Assembly: GCF_963576615.1 (NCBI RefSeq)
Contig: NC_088712.1
Coordinates: 33,365,155-33,429,154, forward strand
Direction of reading: 5' to 3'
Origin: Watersipora subatra
Taxonomy: Eukaryota > Bryozoa > Gymnolaemata > Cheilostomatida > Watersiporidae
Length of the DNA: 64,000 nucleotides
Part shown: positions 32,493 through 44,100 of the stretch, one piece after another
How the letters are laid out: every line of letters starts with the position of its first letter
How positions within the stretch are numbered: the stretch's first letter is position 1
Notes under the pieces: model-generated
Database searches by the model: none
Seen by the model: the letters and a program-made list of their open reading frames with translations, nothing else
What the model was told of the DNA's origin: nothing
Translations under genes and position numbers: made by a program

Positions 32493-32622
32493 TACATCCA
32501 CTGTAATATGCATCCACTGTAATATGCATCCACTGTAATATGCATCCACTGTAATATGCATCCACTGTAATATGCATCCACTGTAATATGCACCCACTGT
32601 AATACATCCACTGTAATATGCA
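32493..32622. repeat. 16-bp tandem repeat, about 8 units
   Basis: Unit TGCATCCACTGTAATA, with one TGCACCC variant and one shortened unit. Confidence 0.9.
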
Positions 32623-32751
32623 TTACTGAATTCCTACTTTTATTCCATGCACTAAATTTTATTCAACTCAAAGGTAAAACCGAAACGGCTTTGTTTGAAT
32701 GTTGTCGAGGAAGAGATTGTCGTTGCAACTGAGCTAAAGGGTGATTTCCTT

Positions 32752-32831
32752 TTAGAAGGATATCTGCAGCTTTAGAAGGGTATCTGCAGCTTTAGAAGGG
32801 TATCTGCAGCTTTAGAAGGATATCTGCAGCT
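32752..32831. repeat. 20-bp tandem repeat, 4 units
   Basis: Unit TTTAGAAGGRTATCTGCAGC, four copies. Confidence 0.9.
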
Positions 32832-32839
32832 ATGAATTT

Positions 32840-33775
32840 ATCATGAATTAAACTCCTATGTATGAATATTTGCTTAAATAAACTATAAAGATTTACCAGC
32901 TATACACGACTAATCGATTTTTCAAACTTATGATATTGAATAATTTTTGATTGGCCAGGAACCCAAATATTTCATATTTATATAAGTGACTGACTGAACC
33001 TACAAATATAAGGTGGTTGTGGTTGCATTTAGTCTCCTTAAACCTCCACACAATCAATTTCAGAGAAGTTATGAGATGCCAGAAAAGATCGAGGATTGGG
33101 TCAGAGGATTGCGTACTGATCAAAAGAAGCGATGGTCAGCGGACAATGAAAGCATAAAGAAGACTTGATGGCAAGTGTTTCAGTGCGCATATGTTATGAG
33201 GCTCAGTTTATTCTCAAGAGAAAAACTATCTTATTAACACGAATAATTTGAACATTTAAAAAATGATAACATTTGGATTTCTTCGATTAACCGTAAGTTT
33301 GCCTAAAATCTCAAGTGACATTATTTTGAACACGGAATACTAAACCAACCAAACAACCGACCCAATTCTTCAGCATGCCTCAGTTGACAAGTTATAACAT
33401 GTCTGTCAACCATAATTCGACATACCAACTAACTACTTTCCATACATCAATGAATTGAGTGATATGGAGTCAATTAATTGATCTGATTATTTGCAATATC
33501 TATATCTAATAACTCACTGCAGCTTAGGCCAAGGCAGGTTTAGACCAAGACCGATCCCTCTATTACTCGTGCACATCGCTGCCATCATAGATATATTCAT
33601 AGCCATGTCCTTCATTCTCTAAAAATGTTTAGTATAGATCTTATTTGTAATAACTTGAACAATGATGCGACGAGTAGATGAGCTAAAGCAAACGAGCGAA
33701 ATCAGAAGCTACGTCCTTGTCTTATTCATCAACAAAAGTCAGAGAATATTATATGTATATCTATAGACTATATAA
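32840..33775. other. No gene recognised
   Basis: AT-rich DNA between the two DHFR genes. The first AATAAA in the DHFR direction beyond the satellite is near 33207 (TTTATT on the plus strand), a candidate polyadenylation signal if the satellite is transcribed. Confidence 0.4.
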
Positions 33776-33782
33776 CTATAAC

Positions 33783-36700
33783 TACTAGTACCAGAATACT
33801 TGTAATATACTGAGTAGCTACTAGTACCTGATAGACTTGTAATATACTGAGTAACTACTAGTACCTGATAGACTTGTAACATACTGAGTAGCTACTAGTA
33901 CCTGATAGACTTGTAATATACTGAGTAGCTACTAGTACCTGATAGACTTGTAACATACTGAGTAACTACTAGTACCTGATAGACTTGTAACATACTGAGT
34001 AGCTACTAGTACCTGATAGACTTGGAATATACTGAGTAGCTACTAGTACCCGATATACTTGTAACATACTGAGTAACTACTAGTACCTGATAGACTTGTA
34101 ACATACTGAGTAACTACTAGTACCTGATAGACTTGTAATATAATGAGTAGCTACTAGTACCTGATAGACTTGTAATATACTTAGTAACTACTAGTACCTG
34201 ATAGACTTGTAATATACTGAGTAGTTACTAGTACCTGATAGACTTGTAATATACTGAGTAGCTACTAGTACCTGATAGACTTGTAATATACTGAGTAGCT
34301 ACTAGTACCTGATATACTTGTAATATACTGAGTAGCTACTAGTACCCGATATACTTGTAATATACTGAATAGTTACTAGTACCCGATAGACTTGTAATAT
34401 ACTGAGTAGCTACTAGAACCTGATAGACTTGTAATATACTGAGTAGCTACTAGTACCTGATATACTTGTAATATACTGAGTAGCTACTAGTACCTGATAG
34501 ACTTGTAACATACTGAGTAGCTACTAGTACCCGATATACTTGTAATATACTGAATAGTTACTAGTACCCGATAGACTTGTAATATACTGAGTAGCTACTA
34601 GAACCTGATAGACTTGTAATATACTGAGTAGCTACTAGTACCTGATATACTTGTAATATACTGAGTAGCTACTAGTACCTGATAGACTTGTAACATACTG
34701 AGTAGCTACTAGTACCTGATAGACTTGTAATATACTGAGTAGCAACTAGTACCTGATAGACCTGTAACATACTGAGTAGCTACTAGTACCAGATATACTT
34801 GTAATATACTGAGTAGCTACTAGTACCTGATAGACTTGTAATATACTGAGTAGCTACTAGTACCTGATAGACTTGTAATATACTGAGTAGCTACTAGTAC
34901 CTGATAGACTTGTAACATACTGAGTAGCTACTAGTACCTGATAGACTTGTAACATACTGAGTAGCTACTAGTACCTGATAGACTTGTAACATACTGAGTA
35001 GCTACTAGTACCTGATAGACTTGTAACATACTGAGTAGCTACTAGTACCTGATAGACTTGTAACATACTGAGTAGCTACTAGTACCTGATAGACTTGTAA
35101 CATACTGAGTAGCTACTAGTACCTGATAGACTTGTAACATACTGAGTAGCTACTAGTACCTGATAAACTTGTAATATACTGAGTAGCTACTAGTACCTGA
35201 TAGACCTGTAATATACTGAGTAGCTACTAGTACCTGATAGACTTGTAATATACTGAGTAGCTACTAGTACCTGATAGACTTGTAATATACTGAGTAACTA
35301 CTAGTACCTGATAGACTTGTAACATACTGAGTAGCTACTAGTACCTGACAGACTTGTAACATACTGAGTAGCTACTAGTACCTGACAGACTTGTAACATA
35401 CTGAGTAACTACTAGTACCTGATAGACTTGTAACATACTGAGTAGCTACTAGTACCTGATAGACCTGTAACATATTGAGTAGCTACTAGTACCTGATAGA
35501 CTTGTAATATACTGAGTAGCTACTAGTACCTGATAGACTTGTAATATACTGAGTAGCTACTAGTACCTGATAGACTTGTAATATACTGAGTAACTACTAG
35601 TACCTGATAGACTTGTAATATACTGAGCAGCTACTAGTACCTGATAGACTTGTAATATACTGAGTAACTACTAGTACCTGATAGACTTGTAATATACTGA
35701 GTAGCTACTAGAACCTGATAGACTTGTAATATACTGAGTAGCTACTAGTACCTGATAGACTTGTAATATACTGAGTAGCTACTAGTACCTGATAGACTTG
35801 TAATATACTGAGTAACTACTAGTACCTGATAGACTTGTAACATACTGAGTAGCTACTAGTACCTGACAGACTTGTAATATACTGAGTAACTACTAGTACC
35901 TGATAGACTTGTAACATACTGAGTAGCTACTAGTACCTGATAGACTTGTAATATACTGAGTAACTACTAGTACCTGATAGACTTGTAATATACTGAGTAA
36001 CTACTAGTACCTGATAGACTTGTAATATACTGAGTAGCTACTAGTACCTGATAGACTTGTAACATACTGAGTAGCTACTAGTACCTGATAGACTTGTAAC
36101 ATACTGAGTAGCTACTAGTACCTGATAGACTTGTAACATACTGAGTAGCTACTAGTACCTGATAGACTTGTAATATACTGAGTAGCTACTAGTACCTGAT
36201 AGACCTGTAATATACTGAGTAGCTACTAGTACCTGATAGACTTGTAATATACTGAGTAGCTACTAGTACCTGATAGACTTGTAATATACTGAGTAACTAC
36301 TAGTACCTGATAGACTTGTAACATACTGAGTAGCTACTAGTACCTGACAGACTTGTAACATACTGAGTAACTACTAGTACCTGATAGACTTGTAACATAC
36401 TGAGTAGCTACTAGTACCTGATAGACTTGTAATATACTGAGTAGCTACTAGTACCTGATAGACTTGTAATATACTGAGTAGCTACTAGTACCTGATAGAC
36501 TTGTAATATACTGAGTAACTACTAGTACCTGATAGACTTGTAATATACTGAGTAGCTACTAGTACCTGATAGACTTGTAACATACTGAGTAGCTACTAGT
36601 ACCTGATAGACCTGTAACATATTGAGTAGCTACTAGTACCTGATAGACTTGTAATATACTGAGTAGCTACTAGTACCTGATAGACTTGTAATATACTGAG

Positions 36701-38131
36701 TAGCTACTAGTACCTGATAGACTTGTAATATACTGAGTAACTACTAGTACCTGATAGACTTGTAATATACTGAGTAGCTACTAGTACCTGATAGACTTGT
36801 AATATACTGAGTAACTACTAGTACCTGATAGACTTGTAATATACTGAGTAGCTACTAGAACCTGATAGACTTGTAATATACTGAGTAGCTACTAGTACCT
36901 GATAGACTTGTAATATACTGAGTAGCTACTAGTACCTGATAGACTTGTAATATACTGAGTAACTACTAGTACCTGATAGACTTGTAACATACTGAGTAGC
37001 TACTAGTACCTGACAGACTTGTAATATACTGAGTAACTACTAGTACCTGATAGACTTGTAACATACTGAGTAGCTACTAGTACCTGATAGACTTGTAATA
37101 TACTGAGTAACTACTAGTACCTGATAGACTTGTAATATACTGAGTAACTACTAGTACCTGATAGACTTGTAATATACTGAGTAGCTACTAGTACCTGATA
37201 GACTTGTAATATACTGAGTAGTTACTAGTACCCGATAGACTTGTAATATACTGAGTAGCTACTAGTACCTGATAGACTTGTAATATACTGAGTAACTACT
37301 AGTACCTGATATACTTGTAACATACTGAGTAGCTACTAGTACCCGATATACTTGTAATATACTGAATAGTTACTAGTACCTGATAGACTTGTAATATACT
37401 GAGTAGCTACTAGAACCTGATAGACTTGTAATATACTGAGTAGCTACTAGTACCTGATATACTTGTAATATACTGAGTAGCTACTAGTACCTGATAGACT
37501 TGTAACATACTGAGTAGCTACTAGTACCTGATAGACTTGTAATATACTGAGTAGCTACTAGTACCTGATAGACTTGTAATATACTGAGTAGCTACTAGTA
37601 CCTGATAGACTTGTAACATACTGAGTAGCTACTAGTACCTGATAGACTTGTAACATACTGAGTAGCTACTAGTACCTGATAGACTTGTAACATACTGAGT
37701 AGCTACTAGTACCTGATAGACTTGTAACATACTGAGTAGCTACTAGTACCTGATAGACTTGTAATATACTGAGTAACTACTAGTACCTGATAGACTTGTA
37801 ACATACTGAGTAGCTACTAGTACCTGACAGACTTGTAATATACTGAGTAACTACTAGTACCTGATAGACTTGTAACATACTGAGTAGCTACTAGTACCTG
37901 ATAGACTTGTAATATACTGAGTAACTACTAGTACCTGATAGACTTGTAATATACTGAGTAACTACTAGTACCTGATAGACTTGTAACATACTGAGTAACT
38001 ACTAGTACCTGATAGACCTGTAACATACTGAGTAGCTACTAGTACCTGATAGACTTGTAATATACTGAGTAGCTACTAGTACCTGATAGACTTGTAATAT
38101 ACTAAGTAGCTACTAGTACCTGATAGACTTG
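33783..38131. repeat. 37-bp satellite, about 118 units, abutting the DHFR last exon
   Basis: Unit GAGTAGCTACTAGTACCTGA followed by TAGACTTGTAATATACT (37 bp), over about 4.35 kb. Two common sites vary (GTAACATACT/GTAATATACT and GTAGCT/GTAACT). Rare variants recur at exact unit multiples: CCTGTAACATATTGAG at 35464 and 36611 (1147 bp, 31 units) and CTAGAACC at 35711 and 36858 (again 1147 bp), so a 31-unit block was duplicated; shorter block copies of 5 and 15 units are also seen. The right end is the coding end of the DHFR gene. Confidence 0.97.
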
Positions 38132-38186
38132 GAATTCGTAATTGATGTCATTTTCAGTTTGAAGTCCAGCAGGAACACCGTCTAGC
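38102..38186 (-). CDS. DHFR: DHFR last exon, ending inside the satellite
   Basis: 85 bp after a TATTTTAG acceptor. Encodes [20 protein letters not shown] then YQVLVAT and TAG. The stretch from about CAAGTCTATCAGG onward is a unit of the 37-bp satellite. The stop (38102-38104) exists because this unit has TAG where nearly all other units read CAG. Confidence 0.9.
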
Positions 38187-41100
38187 CTAAAATAACCGTA
38201 AGAGTTAATAATACTAAAGCTAGCAAATCTCTGGCTGTGGCATGTGGGAGTTATCCAAACATTGTTATATATTTGATAAATATTCATTATAATTGACAAT
38301 TTAGTCACCATAAAACAGGGCTTTTGATTTGCAAAGGTTACACTCAACTCAACATCATAAAACAAGACTTCTCTTGTGCTTTATTCTGTTTTAGTCACCT
38401 AAACCTCTGCTTGCAAATTCTATTTCCCTCATTTAGTCACCTAAACCTCTGCTTGCAAATTCTATTTCCCTCATTTAGTCACCTAAACCTCTGCTTGCAA
38501 ATTCTATTTCCCTCAAAATGCTCAATTTTGAAAGACAAGCAGTCGTATTTTACACAAAATAGCGAAGAAAGAGCACTCGCATAGATATTTCTATTTTAAG
38601 TGATCAATTAGGAGATGCGAAAGCCTCTACACAATATTACAACAAACCAACGAGACATCAACAATGTCCTTACAAAACTATATATTGTTGCGGAATTTAA
38701 AATCGGAGCCAGTGTCGCACTTAAAATCGGAGCCAGTGTCGCACTTAAAATCGGAGCCAGTGTCGCACTTAAAATCGGAGCCAGTGTCGCACTTAAAATC
38801 GGAGCCAGTGTCGCACTTAAAATCGGAGCCAGTGTCGCACTTAAAATCGGAGCCAGTGTCGCACTTAAAATCGGAGCCAGTGTCGCACTTAAAATCGGAG
38901 CCAGTGTCGCACTTAAAAATGAACATAAAAATCTAGTAGATTTCATCAGCAAGTATCGATATTTTTTCTATCATTTGAGGTGATCTGACTACCACGATAT
39001 TTCAAGACTAAATGTCTGTGTTTCCCAATCACACCGTATTCACACTTGTAATCACACCGTATTCACACTTGTAATCACACTGCTATCCACACTTTATTCA
39101 CTGTATTCAGAGATATGCAAATATAGGTCAAATTTTATTTAAAAACCAAATTATCTTAGTGATGCCTCAACAAAGTACAGTTTTAATAATAAACTAAGAG
39201 AATCCTGGTGTTGCCCGGGTAATAAAAAAGTCTTTAGACAAAAAATTTGCTTTCAGTTAACATATAACAACATCTACCATTTACATGTATATTTATACAT
39301 CAATTACTATTCTAATTTTTTAAACTTCATATCATGACGAATGGGTTTTTTGTGCAGTTCAAATAAATTGAGAAAAAAAATAAAATAACTGTAAAGTTTT
39401 TCAAACTGTCCCAAACAGCTGTAACTTTTAAATTTCATAACATGAAAGAAGTGTTCCGTTGAAATAAATTAGAAGGGAAAATAAAAATGTAAAGGTGTTT
39501 AAATGTAAAATCATTAGCAAGTAATGGCTTAATATAGTCTGTTTTGCTACGATTACAATCAAAAATTATATGGTATATAATTATATTATTTTAGTTTGTT
39601 TCAGTGTTGGCATGATAAGTTAAAACTATCGTATAGTCATATAGATTGGTATAGAAACCCATACTAATTATCTAATGCAATCATCTCCTGGTAAAAACCA
39701 TCATCATTAAGAATAGTAACAAAACAATATGTTAAACTTAGTAACTATAGTTACCTACAATAACTTTAGCGTATTAACTGAATGAGAAAAATGTTTTTTG
39801 TGCAGTTCAATTGAATTAAGAAGAAAAATGAAACAACTATAAAGGTTTTCAAAATTTTTCAAACAACTGTAACTTTAAATTTTATATCATGAAATGAGTG
39901 TTTTGTTGAAACAAATTAAGAGAGAAAATAAAACTGTATAGGTGTTTAAATATAAATGTCTAATCATTAGCAAGTAATGGCTAATTATAATGTTTTGCTA
40001 CGATTACAATGAAAAAATTATTGGGTATACAATTATATGATTTTAGTTGGTTTTAGTGTTGGCATCATAAGGTGAACATATCGTATAGAGTGGATTAGAA
40101 ACCCATAGTAATTATATAATGCAAACACCTTCTGGTAAAACTCATCAAAATCATCATTATTAAAAATAGTAACAAAACAATATGTTAAACTTAGTAACTA
40201 TAGTTACCTACAATAGCTTTAGTGCATTTTGTGGTTATGATTTACGATTTGCAAGATAATGTAACATTACAATTACTATGTTTCCATGATGCGCAGTGCT
40301 TCGGAGTTGCGCCCTCTCCGAATCATGGAAACGGCGTGTCTGCACTGAACTCACTGCGCACTGATCAGTGCGAAGCCAGTGCAAATTCCCAGCAAGGAAA
40401 TAGCAATTGCGCAGTGGCTGCGCATAGCTCTCATGCCACGGAGATGGATTTTTCGAGGGCCATAAACTAGTACAAATGTTATCATGCTAATCTTGTTTTT
40501 TTTTATTCTTACGATCTTCTTTCACCTAAATTTAATTATGGTCTGCACCAACGAGGATGATGAGGTGATTAATTTCTTAGACTTTGTTATCGATACCAAC
40601 ACTTTTCGAAAACTAGGTGGCAAATCCTTAAGTAACGTTTAAATAACATATTACTTAAAAACTACTTATTATAAACATATTACTTTGTAAAAATTGTGTT
40701 GAGGTTTGTAAAACCTTGTGAATGTGTATTGTAAATAAAAGTATAATGATGACAGAAGCATAAAAAGACCGTTTCTGACGTTCGGTATCCATGATCGATT
40801 CAATTTTTCCATCAGGCGATTCGATTTATACAATTTCTCTTCTCTGGCTAATTTGCTGAAAACCACTGTGCAGCATGGAAACGTACAATCCTCTCGACTT
40901 CGGAGGGGGCTGCATCGCAGTACTGCACACCATGGAAACATAGTGTATGTACTACATGAAGAGTTCTTACTTTTCATACCGACGTGTAACATAAACGCTG
41001 AATCCAACCTAAATGAATTCAGTTTACTAAACAATACTTAAAGGAGACTTTTGCATGCATTTTAGTAAACTTTAAACTTTTATTTAAAATTTCATCACTT

Positions 41101-44100
41101 TTTTATTTGAGAATCCATTTTTACCATTTTTACCATAACAGATAACACTGAACTGAGAACTGAGCGACAAAATAGCATATTGACATTTTTGTTGACTTGT
41201 CGTAATCAGTACAACAATCGCCAAATTTTAATTGCGAGAGAAGTTATTGTTTATATCGTATGACGGAAAACAAATTTGCCCTAGTATGGCGAGGATGAAA
41301 AAGCATCGCATTTCTACGAGTTAGGCGAAAAATATTTTATAACAAGGACTAAGTAACCCATGGGCGTAATGTGTCCACTAATACGTCAGTTAGCGTGTGC
41401 AATCGAGAAAGGGAATACGGTATATGATAAGAGCGTTAGAATTCTAAGGACTGTGTAGCTCGGTGGTTGAATGCGTGGTTAAAAACTTGTGGCTGCAATC
41501 TCTGTGAGTTCAAATCCAGCACTTCGTGAGTTTTTCAATGTAAGATTTTAATAGCAATAACTGGACAAGTAGACATTTGAACCAATAGATGATGATGGCA
41601 AACTCTGAGATTTATACTTATAGAAGATGGAATGTAATTATGCAGTCATACTTGGTTGGGTTAATATTTGCTAATTATAGATTCCTTGCTATCAATAGTG
41701 GCAGACACCTAAAACCTTTTCAAATAATCTCTAGCTCCTACATTATCCATGAATAGATTTTAGTTCCTACCTGAGGAAAGATCATTAAACTATTTGTTAG
41801 AGTACGTACTGGACACGCTTAAATTGAGATAGTTCCATGGTTGGCAAGAAAACATCACATTCCATCGAGTTATATAGCCTTGTGAGATATATTCTATGTA
41901 AATATGGATAGTTGAACGCTTCCTACAAAACAAGAAAACAACAACAAGGTTTCTGTAAAAAGTCTGGATGATCAAAAGGTTAAAGAGCATTTTAACAACA
42001 ACGACAGAACATTAATACTTCAGGAGTTGCCTGCTCTTGCTCAACTTAAGCTAAAACGTAAAAGGAGACAGCTCATAATTTGCTATGCAATTATTGTGAT
42101 TGTCAATTATTGTGATTGATACAACTGCGAGTGAAATGCAAGCTAAAGATGCTAAAAAGAGTCTTTACAGCTCAAATGGCAAAGTGATTAAAAATTGTTT
42201 CCAGTGCTATCCAACACTTCATCAGTTTTTAATTTTGTGATAAAAGAGTAACTTGAAAATAAATGATATTATACGAAGGACAATGAGGCCATCAGCTATT
42301 CATATATATAAAGTAATAAACACATGTTTAGGAGTAAACAGGGGTTGATAACCATGGGTCCACCGTGTGGTTTAGCACGTCTCATTTGACCAATGACCGG
42401 AATATAAGCCGTCCTACAGATGAATCTGAAAATTTAACACGTGTGGAGTTATCAACTCGACCCTTTGAATAAGGAAAGTTAATGCAAAAATACCCAGCTG
42501 TGATTTTCTATCTAGAGAAGATAAATAGGTGAAGGAAACAGGTTCAGACAACATAAAAAGGTAAAGATATTTTTAACCCTTGAGAACAAAACAAACCTTT
42601 TGCTCTAAAATAACAACTAAACGACCCATTTATCACATTGTTGCTCTTCTATTCAACTTTCATTCAAGATAAAGGATCATGATTAACAACTTTCTTTCAA
42701 GATGGAGGTTCGTGATTAACAACTAGAATTCAAGATGGAGGTTCATGATTAACAACTAGAATTCAAGATGGAGGTTCGTGATTAACAACTAGAATTCAAG
42801 ATGGAGGTACATGATTAACAACTAGAATTCAAGATGGAGGATCATGATTAACAACTAGAATTCAAGATGGAGGTTCAGGATTAACAACTAGAATTCAATA
42901 TGGAGGTTCATGATTAACAACTAGAATTCAAGATGGTGGTTCATGATTAACAACTAGAATTCAAGACCGAGGTTCACGATTAACTAAAATTCAAGATGAA
43001 GGTTCACGATTAACAACTAGAATTCAAGATGGAGGTTCATGATTAAAAACTTTCATTCAAGATGAAGGTTCATGATAAACAACTTTCATTCAAGATGGAG
43101 GTTCATGATTAACAACCAGAATTCACATTTCACAAATTGTTACCTAAAACAAGAAATATATAGCGTATTTGATGTAAACAGAACATTCTTGAGCAGTAAA
43201 ACAGATTATGAGTAAAGCTCTAATAAAGACAACTCTATTAAAGAGTGTCTGAAAGGTCCAAGCATTTTGCAACTTTCATTACTTTGGAGTAATCCTCTTC
43301 TGAATGTTACTTGAAACATTGATATACGTTATTATTTCAAAAAAACTATGTGTTGGAATAACCCTAAACGAAAATGCAAAAGAGTGTGTTAGCAGGCTGA
43401 ACATCCTTAGTCTCTAAGTGCTAATCAGTCCAGGTTTCCTGTGTTCTGTTGCAGCGATTACAAATCTTCCCATGTCGCTAGTTCAGCATTTCTAAACCGA
43501 GATTCAGCAAACTTAAACTAACTTTTAATCACATTTTTAATGAAAACAAAATATTAAAAATTTTCTGCTACAAGTTAAGAGAAAATAACATATTCAACTA
43601 CCCATTTCTTAACACATTCTTAATTAATGCGAGGTATTGCGCTTGCAACCCTATCAAAGGGCAGTCAAACAATGACACCTAATCTACTATAAGGTATAAG
43701 GTATATCTGTATAAGGTATAAGTCAGCACCAGGACGATATAGACGAATCTACTCTGGCTTTCGAATAAAACAAAACATGATGATTTTCAATGCAAATAAT
43801 ATTGCTATTTGCAAATTGCCCAGCTCCCTAGACTACTCCTCTTAAAAGCTGCCCTAAAATGAAATGGAAACATCAAATTCAAATTTTTAATATTGAAATA
43901 GCCATCTCACACAATATACACAAACATATATACTGTAAAACCTCTAATTGAATGCCACCTTCAACTACTACTTTGACAATAAAGGTAGAACCCATAATGA
44001 ACCCATAATATCAGGTGCCCCAGTATTGCTATCAGTATTGAACATAATACAACCCATAATACCAGGTGCCCCAGCATTGCTATCAGTATTGAACATGATA

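Noticed and set aside
38615..38983. Overlapping frames over the 24-bp array
   Set aside because: Same artefact of a stop-free unit whose length is a multiple of three.
41453..41530. A functional tRNA gene
   Set aside because: A and B boxes are recognisable but the T-arm and acceptor stem do not pair; kept only as a tRNA-like SINE head.
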